64,000 bases of DNA, from positions 124,001-188,000 of the forward strand of contig CAVZTF010000004.1 in NCBI GenBank assembly GCA_963778185.1. Direction: 5' to 3'. This DNA is from RPQJ01 sp963778185. Its GTDB lineage: Bacteria; Pseudomonadota; Gammaproteobacteria; Steroidobacterales; Steroidobacteraceae. The translations under genes were made by a program, and so were the position numbers. Under the pieces are notes generated by a model. That model searched no databases. It was not told the DNA's origin and saw only the letters and a list, made by a program, of their open reading frames with translations. Shown in pieces: positions 9,584-19,074 of this stretch. Each line of letters begins with the position of its first letter. Within the stretch, counting starts at the first letter, position 1.

Positions 9584-9732
9584 ATGCAACGCACGACCAT
9601 CACGCTGGACGACGACCTGATGGACCGGCTCGACGGGTTCATACGGTGCTGCGCGGCGCCGTCGAGGACGTCCGCCACTTTGCGGACCACGTGATCGCCG
9701 AGCGCGGTGTGCGCCACGTGCGCCGGCGCTGA
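9584..9732 (+). pseudogene. Collapsed NikR-like nickel regulator remnant
   Basis: From the ATG, with a GGAGCGAGGA Shine-Dalgarno, the frame reads MQRTTITLDDDLMDRLDGFI, a near-perfect NikR ribbon-helix-helix N-terminus. From about 9646, shifted by two, the sequence reads VLRGAVEDVRHFADHVIAE and then RGVRHVRRR before a stop, which matches the C-terminal end of NikR proteins. The roughly 75-80 residues in between, which carry the nickel ligands, are missing. The uninterrupted first frame gives only 36 residues. The remnant therefore cannot be a normal regulator. It follows the ATP-grasp gene by 11 bases and would be cotranscribed. Confidence 0.75.
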
Positions 9733-9933
9733 CTCGTGCTGTGCCGCAGCGCGCACGAAGCGAATGCATCGCGTTGCGGTGCCGTCCCGAGTTGACGTAA
9801 TGCGGGCGAGCGCGGCAAAAACCCGCCAGTTGCGTCACAGATTCGAGCGGACCCGCCCCGCACCCCTTTTGCGGGCCGCGGTTCGGGCTACCGTCGCACC
9901 ACGTTCGCAATACCGTTGCGAGGCAGGTGCGCG

Positions 9934-10536
9934 ATGGCCCATCGAACATGGTGCAGCGTCGTCTTCGGACTGGCCTTCGGCGGCACGCTGCCCTGCGCTG
10001 CCGAGGAGGCCCCGGGCGGGGTGATCGACGACGCGCGCGCCTTCCTGCAGTCGAGCCCCTCGCGCCTGCACGAGCTGCTGCTGCGCCACATCACCATGTC
10101 CGAACGCAACAAGCCCGACTGGCTGCTCGAGCAGTCCCACGACGACTGGGACCCCGAGCCCGCGCCGGGTGACGACGGCCTGCAACTCGTCGTGCAGGAG
10201 GATCGCCGCGACGGCACGGACCTGCTCACGCTGCGCCACCCCCTTGCGGAAAGTGGCCCGCTGCGCGCTTACGCCGGCGCGGGTCTGAACCAGGTCGTGT
10301 ACTACTCCGAGTTCGGGATCGACCCGACCTTCTACACCAAGCGCAATCGCCACCGTTCCCTGGGCGGAGCGGCGGAACTCGGCGCCGAGTTGCGTTTCAG
10401 CGAGCGCGTCAACCTCACGGCGGACGTGCGCTGGATCGAGATCGACGGCGAGGCGAGCGTGCTGAAGAGCGACAAGGGGCTGGTCGGTGCCGACCCGGTG
10501 TCGTTCGGCCTCTCGATCGGCTGGCGCTTCCGCTGA
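9934..10536 (+). CDS. Exported protein, possible small outer-membrane beta-barrel
   Basis: A 200-residue protein with a signal peptide-like start (MAHRTWCSVVFGLAFGG, cleavage probably after CAA). The mature part contains an acidic, polar region and a C-terminal half with alternating strands: LRAYAGAGLNQVVYYSEFG, LGGAAELGAELRFSERVNLTAD and a final VSFGLSIGWRFR. That pattern resembles OmpW/OmpA-type barrel strands, although the terminal residue is R rather than F. A longer start six codons upstream (GTG/ATG region at 9916) is possible. Function unknown. It stands alone, converging on the hydroxylase gene with an eight-base gap. Confidence 0.65.
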   Translation: MAHRTWCSVVFGLAFGGTLPCAAEEAPGGVIDDARAFLQSSPSRLHELLLRHITMSERNKPDWLLEQSHDDWDPEPAPGDDGLQLVVQEDRRDGTDLLTLRHPLAESGPLRAYAGAGLNQVVYYSEFGIDPTFYTKRNRHRSLGGAAELGAELRFSERVNLTADVRWIEIDGEASVLKSDKGLVGADPVSFGLSIGWRFR

Positions 10537-10543
10537 GCGGGGT

Positions 10544-11659
10544 TCAGGCGATCGCCAGCGCGGTCGCCAGCGCCGCGTCGATCGCCAGCGCAGCGCCTAC
10601 GCGCAACCGGCCCTGCATCACTGCGCCGGCGACCCACAACGCGGCCACGATCGCGGCCGACCACGCGGCGAGGATCGTCGAGCCCAGGTCCGCCGAATAC
10701 CAGAGCAGCGGCATCGTGCCGAGCACCGCGACCGCGAGCTGCACGGCCGCGAAGATGCGCGCGCCCCGCGACATCGGCGGGTCGTAGCGGCGTACGCGCC
10801 GCACGTCGAACGAGGGCTTGCACCATGGCTTGCCGCTCACCGTGGCCGGCTCCCAGCCCGGCGGCTTCAGCCACACCAGCAGCTTGTCGCCCCAGCGTGG
10901 AGCACGCCAGGAGCGGCGCGCGAGGTCGGCGTACACCTCGAGATTGGCCCACAGCGGGTCCCAGGATTCGAGCGGCGCCCGCGTGCCATACACGCACTTC
11001 TCGTCCTCCTCGACGAAGGTGCCGAACAGCCGGTCCCAGGCCATGAAGATCCCGCCGTAGTTGCGGTCGAGGTAACGGTCGTTGACGGCGTGGTGCACGC
11101 GGTGGTTCGAGGGCGAGGCGAACCAGCGATCGAACCAGCCGAGCCTGCCGACCTGTTCGGTGTGGATCCAGTACTGGTAGAGGAGGTCGACGATCGCGGC
11201 CGCGACGAACACCTGCGGCGGAATGCCACACACCGCCATCGGCAGGTAGAAGATCCACCCGAGCAGGGCGCCCGAGCTCGTCTGCCGGAGCGCGGTCGAG
11301 AGGTTGTACTCCTGGCTCTGGTGGTGCACGACGTGCGAGGCCCAGAAGATCGCGCTCTCGTGGCCCAAGCGGTGGTTCCAGTAGTAGCAGAAGTCGTAGA
11401 ACACGATCGCGAGCGCCCACACCCACCACTCGCCGGCCGGCAGCTGCCAGGGCGCGGCGATCGCGTAGACGGCGGCGTAGATGCCGACGGCCAGCAGTCG
11501 CGTGAAGAGCCCGGACACCTGGCTCATCACGCCGAGGCTCAGGCTGTTCACGGCGTCGTTGACCCGGTAGTTGCTCCGGCCGCGGGCGCGGCCGATCGCA
11601 TACTCGAGCGCGATCAGCGCGAAGAACACCGGCGTGGCGAGTGCGATCGTCTTTCCCAT
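10544..11659 (-). CDS. Sterol desaturase/fatty acid hydroxylase superfamily membrane protein
   Basis: A 371-residue integral membrane di-iron enzyme candidate. The histidine clusters HRLGH, HVVHH and HRVHH occur in order within residues about 96-195, matching the 8-His metal centre of this superfamily. Several hydrophobic segments precede and follow. The C-terminal extension with more membrane segments resembles alkylglycerol-monooxygenase-like members, so an ether-lipid or fatty-alcohol substrate is possible but unproven. It lies nine bases after glpK on the same strand and may be the last gene of the glpD-glpK operon. Confidence 0.82.
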   Translation of the reverse strand: MGKTIALATPVFFALIALEYAIGRARGRSNYRVNDAVNSLSLGVMSQVSGLFTRLLAVGIYAAVYAIAAPWQLPAGEWWVWALAIVFYDFCYYWNHRLGHESAIFWASHVVHHQSQEYNLSTALRQTSSGALLGWIFYLPMAVCGIPPQVFVAAAIVDLLYQYWIHTEQVGRLGWFDRWFASPSNHRVHHAVNDRYLDRNYGGIFMAWDRLFGTFVEEDEKCVYGTRAPLESWDPLWANLEVYADLARRSWRAPRWGDKLLVWLKPPGWEPATVSGKPWCKPSFDVRRVRRYDPPMSRGARIFAAVQLAVAVLGTMPLLWYSADLGSTILAAWSAAIVAALWVAGAVMQGRLRVGAALAIDAALATALAIA

Positions 11660-11668
11660 GGGCCGCCT

Positions 11669-13162
<1,494 letters not shown>

Positions 13163-13163
13163 C

Positions 13164-14660
13164 TCAGTGATCCACGTGTGCTGCCAGCCACGCGTCGATC
13201 GTCGCGGCGGCTCGGGGCGGCAGGTGCAGGCCGAGCTTGGAACGACGCCACAGGATGTCCTCGGCCGTCATGGCCCATTCGTCGCGGCGCAGGTGGTGGA
13301 CTTCCGCGGCATGGAGGCCGGGGACCACTGGCTCGCCGAGGCCGGAGAGCTCGCTTGCGGCGCCGACCAGCCGGTCGATGCGGGTGCCGTAGGCGCGCGC
13401 GTAGCGGTGCAGCAGTGCGGCGGGCAGCCACGGGTAGCGCAGTGCGGTCGAGGCGAGGAACCTCTCGAAGTCGGCACCTGGCATGTCGCCGCCCGGCAAG
13501 GATGCACTGGCGGTCCACGGGCCCTGGTGGTTGCCGAGCGCCGGAGCGAGCGCGTCCACGACGTCTTCTGCCAGCTTGCGGTAAGTCGTGATCTTGCCGC
13601 CGTACACGGACAGCAGGGGCGGCCCCTTGCGGTCGAACTCGAGCACGTAGTCGCGGGTGACGCTCTTCGGGTCGTCCGTGGACTTGGCGAGCAACGGCCG
13701 GAGCCCGGCGAACGTCCAGGCGACGTCCTTGCGCACCAGGCCCCGCGAGAAATAGCGGTTCGCCATTCCGAGGAGGTAGTCCACCTCGTCGGAGTCGATG
13801 GCGGGCGTCGCGAGGTCGCCCGCGTAGTCGCGCTCCGTGGTGCCGATCAGCGTGAAATCGCCGGCGAAGGGCAGGGTGAACACGAAACGCCCGTCCGGCG
13901 CCTGGAAGATGTAGGCGTACTCGTGGTCATACAGCTGCGGCACGACGATGTGGCTGCCCTTGATGATGCGCGGGTGATGGCCGGCCGGCACGGGCGAGGC
14001 TTCGTCGAGGAACCGTGCCACCCACGGACCCGTGGCATTGACGACCGCCCGCGTGCGAACCAAGGATTCGGCGCCGTCCTCGCGCACCAATGTCGCCGTC
14101 CACGCGCCTTGCTCGCGGCGGATCGAAGCGCAGCGCGTGCGCGTCAATACCGTCGCACCGTGCTCGCGCGCGTCCAGGGCCGTCAGCACCACGAGTCTCG
14201 CGTCGTCCACCCAGGCGTCGGAATACACGAAGCCCCTCGTGTAGCGGGGATCGAGCGGCGCGCCCGCCGGGTGCGAGCGCAGGTCGACCGTCCGCGAGCC
14301 GGGGAGGAAGCGCCGGCGGGCCAGGTGGTCGTAGAGGAACAGGCCCGCGCGCATCATCCAGACCGGCCGCAGGTTGTCGTCGTGCGGAAGCACGAAGCGC
14401 AGCGGCCAGACGATGTGCGGGGCGGAGGCGAGCACGATCTCGCGCTCGCGCAGCGATTTGCGCACCAGCTTGAAGTCGTAGTACTCGAGGTAGCGCAGGC
14501 CACCGTGGATCAGCTTGGTGCTCGCGGAGGAGGTGTGCGAGGCGAGGTCGTGCTGCTCGCAGAGCAGGACTGCGAGCCCGCGGCCCGCCGCGTCGCGGGC
14601 GACGCCCGCGCCGTTGATGCCGCCGCCGACGACGAGCAGGTCGAATGTTGGTGGAGGCAT
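13164..14660 (-). CDS. glpD: Aerobic glycerol-3-phosphate dehydrogenase
   Basis: A 498-residue FAD enzyme that oxidises glycerol-3-phosphate to dihydroxyacetone phosphate and reduces membrane quinone. The FAD motif VVGGGINGAGVARDAAGRG is at the N-terminus, followed by the GlpD pattern SSASTKLIHGGLRYLE near residue 45 and the C-terminal DLRRDEW-like region. It is the promoter-proximal gene of a glpD-glpK unit. It is divergent from the glutathione reductase gene, with only about 41 bases between the starts, so the promoters must overlap. Confidence 0.95.
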   Translation of the reverse strand: MPPPTFDLLVVGGGINGAGVARDAAGRGLAVLLCEQHDLASHTSSASTKLIHGGLRYLEYYDFKLVRKSLREREIVLASAPHIVWPLRFVLPHDDNLRPVWMMRAGLFLYDHLARRRFLPGSRTVDLRSHPAGAPLDPRYTRGFVYSDAWVDDARLVVLTALDAREHGATVLTRTRCASIRREQGAWTATLVREDGAESLVRTRAVVNATGPWVARFLDEASPVPAGHHPRIIKGSHIVVPQLYDHEYAYIFQAPDGRFVFTLPFAGDFTLIGTTERDYAGDLATPAIDSDEVDYLLGMANRYFSRGLVRKDVAWTFAGLRPLLAKSTDDPKSVTRDYVLEFDRKGPPLLSVYGGKITTYRKLAEDVVDALAPALGNHQGPWTASASLPGGDMPGADFERFLASTALRYPWLPAALLHRYARAYGTRIDRLVGAASELSGLGEPVVPGLHAAEVHHLRRDEWAMTAEDILWRRSKLGLHLPPRAAATIDAWLAAHVDH

Positions 14661-14701
14661 TCTGGCTATTATGTGCGAATCCTGGGCGCGGGGAGAACGG
14701 C

Positions 14702-16075
14702 GTGACGGCCCGGTTCGACTATGACCTCTTCGTGATCGGCGCGGGATCGGGCGGCGTGCGCGCGGCGCGGACGGCCGCCGGATTCGGCGCCAGGGTCGCG
14801 ATCGCCGAGGCCTATCGGCCGGGCGGAACCTGTGTCGTGCGCGGCTGCATTCCGAAGAAGCTGCTGGTGTACGCCGCGCACTTTCGCGACGATCTCGAGG
14901 ATGCGGCGGCCTACGGCTGGTCGGCGCATGCGTCGTTCGACTGGGCGACGCTGCTCGCCAACAAGGACCGCGAGATCGCCCGCCTCGAGGACATCTACCG
15001 TACGCTGCTCAAGAGCGCAGGGGCCACGCTGCTCGAGGGCCGCGCCGTGCTGACGGACGCCCACACCGTGGCCGTGGACGGGCGACGCTTCACCGCCGCG
15101 CATGTGCTGGTCGCGACGGGCGGGCAACCGGTGCGGCCCGACGTGCCGGGCGCAGAGCTTGGCATCACGTCGAACGAGGCGTTTGCGCTCGGCGCGCTGC
15201 CGCCGCGCGTGCTCGTCGTCGGCGGCGGCTACGTCGCGATGGAATTCGGCGGCATCTTCAACGGGCTCGGCGCACGCGTCACGATCGCCCACCGTGGCGA
15301 GCAGGTCCTGCGCGGCTTCGACGACGACGTACGCCGTCACCTGCACGACGAACTGCAGCGCAGGGGGTTCGACCTGCGCTTGCGTTGCGACCTGCGCCGG
15401 ATCGAGCGGCGCCGGGATGGCGCGCTGGATGCCGAATTGACGGCAGGCGGTGCCGCGCAGGTCCTCGAGGTCGATGCGGTCATGTTCGCGACGGGCCGTC
15501 GACCCTCGACCGCTGGCCTCGGCCTGGAGTCGCTGGGGGTGCGACTGGACGCGGCGGGCAGCGTGGTCGTCGACCAGTATTCGCGCAGCAGCGTGCCAGG
15601 CATCCACGCGGTGGGCGACGTCACCGATCGAATCGCGCTCACGCCGGTCGCCATACGCGAGGGGGCCGCGCTTGCGACGACGCTGTTCGGCAGCCGCCCG
15701 GTGGCGGTCGACCATCGCGACGTGCCGCACGCCGTGTTCAGCCAGCCCCCGGTCGGCACGGTCGGCATGTCCGAAGCCGCCGCTGTCGCCGAACTCGCGG
15801 CGGTGGACATCTACGCGTCGACGTTCCGGCCGCTCAAGCACACGCTCTCGGGCCGCAACGAGCGAACGCTGGTGAAGCTGGTCGTGGATGCGGTGAGCCA
15901 GCGCGTCGTGGGCGCACACATGGTCGGTCCCGATGCACCGGAGGTCATCCAGGGCGTTGCGATTGCCGTGAAGGCCGGGCTCACCAAGGAGCAATTCGAT
16001 GCGACGGTCGCCATTCACCCGACGGCGGCCGAGGAGTTCGTGACCTTGCGCGACAGACGCACGGTGCGTCGATGA
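14702..16075 (+). CDS. gor: Glutathione-disulfide reductase
   Basis: A 457-residue NADPH:disulfide oxidoreductase. The FAD site GAGSGGVRAARTAA is followed by the redox pair GGTCVVRGCIPKKLLVYA, where the C-x4-C spacing and the VRGC..KK form are diagnostic of glutathione reductase rather than dihydrolipoamide dehydrogenase. The NADPH motif GGGYVAMEFGGIF and the terminal catalytic HPTAAEEF are also present. A GTG at 14702 after GGGAGAA is preferred over an upstream frame extension that overlaps glpD. The gene maintains reduced glutathione and supports placement in Proteobacteria. Confidence 0.93.
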   Translation: MTARFDYDLFVIGAGSGGVRAARTAAGFGARVAIAEAYRPGGTCVVRGCIPKKLLVYAAHFRDDLEDAAAYGWSAHASFDWATLLANKDREIARLEDIYRTLLKSAGATLLEGRAVLTDAHTVAVDGRRFTAAHVLVATGGQPVRPDVPGAELGITSNEAFALGALPPRVLVVGGGYVAMEFGGIFNGLGARVTIAHRGEQVLRGFDDDVRRHLHDELQRRGFDLRLRCDLRRIERRRDGALDAELTAGGAAQVLEVDAVMFATGRRPSTAGLGLESLGVRLDAAGSVVVDQYSRSSVPGIHAVGDVTDRIALTPVAIREGAALATTLFGSRPVAVDHRDVPHAVFSQPPVGTVGMSEAAAVAELAAVDIYASTFRPLKHTLSGRNERTLVKLVVDAVSQRVVGAHMVGPDAPEVIQGVAIAVKAGLTKEQFDATVAIHPTAAEEFVTLRDRRTVRR

Positions 16076-16082
16076 GGGGAGC

Positions 16083-17291
16083 TCAGCGGTAGAGCAGCAC
16101 GGGCTCGCGCTCGTCGCGCCAGACCTGCTCGTCGGCGGTGGCGAGCGCCGCCAGGTCGGCGGGCGCGGCCGCCGGGTCGTCCACCCAGCGCCGCAGCAGT
16201 TCGCTGCCGTTGATGAGGTCGATGGCGAGTCGCTCGTGCTCATACTCGTAGGGAAAATCGCGCCACAGGTCGTAGTCCGGGCGCAGCCGCCGCAGCGCCT
16301 TGAACGCGAGCGCCTGCAGCCGCCAGGGCCGGAAAGCGCCGTGATCGTACGCGCCGTCCTCGACGTGAACCTGCAGGCCGGCGCACAGCCGCGCGGCGTG
16401 CTTGTGGAACGTGGGCTCGAACCAGCAGGGACGCAGCCGGCAACCGTGCAGCCACTCGGGCGCGAGCCGCTGCATCTCGTTCACGAGCGCGGCGATGTCG
16501 AGGTCCGGCGCGCCGAAGAGCTCGAGCGGGCGGGTCGTGCCGCGGCCCTCGGAAAGGGTCGTGCCCTCGAGCATGACGGTCCCCGGGTAGCAGCGCGCCA
16601 TCCAGAGGCTGGGCGCATTCGGGCTCGGGTTGATCCAGGTGCGCTCGCCGAGCGGCCAGCCGGATCCCGGTGCGTTCGCGGGGGACCAGCCGCGCATCTC
16701 GATCACGCGGTAGTCCACCTCGAGGCCGAGGCGGCCGATGAACCAGTGCCCGAGCTCGCCGAGCGTGAGTCCGTGCCGCATGGGCATCTCGCCTGCGCCG
16801 ACGAAGCTCTCCCAGCCGACGCGCAGGCTCAAGCCCTCCACGGGCCGGCCGATGGGATTGGGCCTGTCGAGCACCCACACCGTCTTGCCGTGCCGGGCCG
16901 CGGCCTCGAGCACGTAGCGCAGCGTGGTGATGAACGTGTAGATGCGGCAGCCGAGGTCCTGCAGGTCCACCAGCAGCACGTCGAAGCTGTCCATCATCGC
17001 GTCGGTGGGCCGCCGAACCGTCCCGTACAGGCTGAACACCGGGATGCCGTGCGCCGGGTCGCGGAAGTCGGGCGACTCGACCATGTTGTCCTGCTTGTCG
17101 CCGCGCAGCCCGTGCTGTGGGCCGAAGGCCGCCGTGATGTGCAGGTCGTCAAGTGCCGCGAGTGCGTCGAGCGAATGCCTGAGGTCCGCCGTGACGGAGG
17201 CCGGGTGCGCAAGGAGCGCGACACGCCGTCCCGCGAGCGGCGCGCGCAGGGCGGGCTCGGCGAGCAGCCGGTCGATGCCGAAGCTCACCAT
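16083..17291 (-). CDS. DUF1343 protein, NamZ-like exo-beta-N-acetylmuramidase
   Basis: A 402-residue protein of the DUF1343 family. Recognisable segments are FGPQHGLRGDKQDNMV, FSLYGTVRRPT, FDVLLVDLQDLGCRIYTF and VLDRPNPIGRPVEGLSL, all strongly conserved in this family; Bacillus NamZ, the characterised member, removes terminal MurNAc from peptidoglycan fragments. No signal peptide is visible in the chosen frame, so cytosolic muropeptide recycling is possible. The ATG overlaps the stop of the DOMON-like gene upstream (ATGGTGA), so the two are coupled. Confidence 0.85.
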   Translation of the reverse strand: MVSFGIDRLLAEPALRAPLAGRRVALLAHPASVTADLRHSLDALAALDDLHITAAFGPQHGLRGDKQDNMVESPDFRDPAHGIPVFSLYGTVRRPTDAMMDSFDVLLVDLQDLGCRIYTFITTLRYVLEAAARHGKTVWVLDRPNPIGRPVEGLSLRVGWESFVGAGEMPMRHGLTLGELGHWFIGRLGLEVDYRVIEMRGWSPANAPGSGWPLGERTWINPSPNAPSLWMARCYPGTVMLEGTTLSEGRGTTRPLELFGAPDLDIAALVNEMQRLAPEWLHGCRLRPCWFEPTFHKHAARLCAGLQVHVEDGAYDHGAFRPWRLQALAFKALRRLRPDYDLWRDFPYEYEHERLAIDLINGSELLRRWVDDPAAAPADLAALATADEQVWRDEREPVLLYR

Positions 17292-17857
17292 GTGCTCTCC
17301 CGCGCGACGCTGAGCACGAAGCTGTCCGGGTGATGGAAGTCCGGGACCTCCGCGGCGTGCGCCAGTGCCCAGTACGAGAGCTTTCCGTCCGTCGCCTCGA
17401 CGACCGCGGCGAGTCCGAGCCGCAGCGTCGCCTCCCCGGGCAGCGCGAGCAGGGCCTCGAGCGGCACGTAGGCTTCCAGCGCGATGCGGTCGTCGGTCAC
17501 GCTGGCCGCGATCAGCGGGTCGGTCGCATAGTCGAGCGGTGCCATGCCTTCGCGATAGCCCGAGAATCCGTAGACGGCCCACTGCGAGGAGGGCGAGAAA
17601 TTGAACTCGCAATAGGCGTGCGAGTCCTGCCCGGCGATGAACGCCTCGAAGCAGGTGTGTCGCCACAGCTCGTCGGCGGGGCCGGGAGTCGCCGGCGGCG
17701 GCACCAGGATTCCGTTCACGTCGCCGTCGAGGAAGTAACGCAGCCGCAGCCCACCCCCGGAGGTCGAGGCGATTTCCACGTCGATGCGGCGCACCGTCCC
17801 GTCGGGGGACGAGGGGTGCCGGACGAGCGTGACGTAGCGGGGTTCCAGGCGGGGCAT
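17285..17857 (-). CDS. DOMON-like domain protein
   Basis: A 190-residue soluble protein beginning MPRLEPRYVTLVRHP. The sequence is beta-rich with LRLRYFLDGDVNGILVPPP, a TCFEAFIAG/YCEFNFSPSSQWAVYGFSGYR core and a C-terminal YWALAHAAEVPDFHHPDSF. This matches my recollection of DOMON-like proteins (carbohydrate- or heme-binding type sandwich fold) annotated next to DUF1343 genes in gammaproteobacteria. The exact ligand is unknown. The stop overlaps the start of the NamZ-like gene. The start is set at the first ATG of the conserved part. Confidence 0.72.
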   Translation of the reverse strand: MPRLEPRYVTLVRHPSSPDGTVRRIDVEIASTSGGGLRLRYFLDGDVNGILVPPPATPGPADELWRHTCFEAFIAGQDSHAYCEFNFSPSSQWAVYGFSGYREGMAPLDYATDPLIAASVTDDRIALEAYVPLEALLALPGEATLRLGLAAVVEATDGKLSYWALAHAAEVPDFHHPDSFVLSVARESTW

Positions 17858-17877
17858 CCAGCCATGATACCGGGAGC

Positions 17878-18957
17878 TCAGATCGGCTGTAGCAGGGACG
17901 GGTCGGGCCGCTCGAGCCAGGCCATGACGGCGTCGGCGAAGCGCCCGCATTCGCCGATGGCGCGTTCCCAGTCCCGGATCCGGGCCCGGTGGTCCTGGCC
18001 ATAGCGGTAGAAGTCCTGGCGGTCCGGCAGTTTGCCGTTGGGCAGGGTCGCCAGGAACGCGGCCGACGGTGCCACGAGCAGCATGTCGGTCAGCCAGGGA
18101 TGGCTGCGGGGGGCCCGGCGCCAGGGCAGGTGCTTGTCCAGCCATCCCGGCGTGACGTAGTCGTTGAAGTGCGGGTAGAGCACGATGCGCCGGTGGCCGC
18201 CGGTGCGGGTCGACCGCTCGTACGGCAGCAGCAGGTGGTAGTCCACCAGGGCCCCGTCCCAGTAGTTGCCCGGAGGAGCGCCCGCGACGTCGCGCACCGG
18301 GGTGCACAGCAGGGGGATGGTCCCGGAGGCAAGCAGTGCATCCTCCTCGTTGTCGGGCCGCAGGGGGACGCGTTGCAGGCCAAAGTCGTCGAACGACTCG
18401 ACGAGGAAGCCAGGCGGCCCCGCCGTGAAAAGCACGCGCTCGAGGTAGGCGGCGAGCCGCTGGCGCGAGACGGCATTGGTGAGCACGGCGCGCCCGAAGG
18501 CGAGCCGCGACTGCGCGTCCTGCAACGGGCCGCGGGCGCGCGACGTCACGATCGTGAGCGACACGCCGGGTCGCACCTGGAGCGGTCGGCCGCCGAGCAC
18601 GGCGCGCGCGATGCGGCGGCAGGCGGCGCTCACGTCGGCGGGCGTGGGTTTGCGGTCGTAGTCCTGGTCGTGCACGTACGAATGCTGCAACCGGTCGAGC
18701 GCCGCCAGCGCGTCGGGCTGCGCGAGCGCCGCCATGCGCCAGGCGCCCACCGACGCGCCGATCAACTCGACCCCGGCGTCGCCCCGCAGCCACTCCCGGT
18801 ACAGCAGCTTGTCGAACGGGATCAGTGCGAGACCCTTGGGGCCACCTGCGGCGGCGGGGATGCAGGCGATGTCGGCGGGCGCGAGGCCGTGCTCGCGGAT
18901 GTGGGCGGTCGCCCCGGGGCCTGCGCGGAAAGTGACGACCGATCCGGGTTTCAGCAA
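17878..18957 (-). CDS. Patatin-like phospholipase
   Basis: A 359-residue serine acyl hydrolase. The nucleophile elbow GASVGAW (GXSXG) is near residue 68, the glycine-rich oxyanion stretch AAGGPKGLAL is near residue 37, and DGALVDYH near residue 238 supplies the catalytic Asp of the Ser-Asp dyad. Start is a TTG giving MLKPGSVVTFRAG; no better start is seen. It lies 20 bases upstream of the DOMON-like gene on the same strand and may be the head of a three-gene unit with it and the NamZ-like gene. Confidence 0.82.
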   Translation of the reverse strand: MLKPGSVVTFRAGPGATAHIREHGLAPADIACIPAAAGGPKGLALIPFDKLLYREWLRGDAGVELIGASVGAWRMAALAQPDALAALDRLQHSYVHDQDYDRKPTPADVSAACRRIARAVLGGRPLQVRPGVSLTIVTSRARGPLQDAQSRLAFGRAVLTNAVSRQRLAAYLERVLFTAGPPGFLVESFDDFGLQRVPLRPDNEEDALLASGTIPLLCTPVRDVAGAPPGNYWDGALVDYHLLLPYERSTRTGGHRRIVLYPHFNDYVTPGWLDKHLPWRRAPRSHPWLTDMLLVAPSAAFLATLPNGKLPDRQDFYRYGQDHRARIRDWERAIGECGRFADAVMAWLERPDPSLLQPI

Positions 18958-18993
18958 GGGTAAGATTCGCGGCGTGGAAAGGACAGAGTTGCC

Positions 18994-19071
18994 ATGAACC
19001 GAATCATACTGCTGGCCGTACTTGTGATCGTCGCCATCTTGCTGTTGCGGCGGTTTCGCGGCGGACGTTGA
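18994..19071 (+). CDS. Putative 25-residue single-span membrane peptide
   Basis: An ATG in the gap between two leftward genes opens a 25-residue frame: MNRIILLAVLVIVAILLLRR followed by FRGGR. It is one hydrophobic helix of about 16 residues closed by a strongly basic tail, so an N-out/C-in orientation is predicted. A GGAAAGGACAGAG stretch upstream could act as a Shine-Dalgarno. The composition is far from what random GC-rich sequence gives. Its function is unknown, and confirmation that it is expressed is lacking. It is transcribed opposite to both neighbours. Confidence 0.5.
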   Translation: MNRIILLAVLVIVAILLLRRFRGGR

Positions 19072-19074
19072 GGC

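Noticed and set aside
9584..9694. Short functional NikR homologue
   Set aside because: The nickel-binding core is absent and the rest of the family is in another frame; treated as a remnant.
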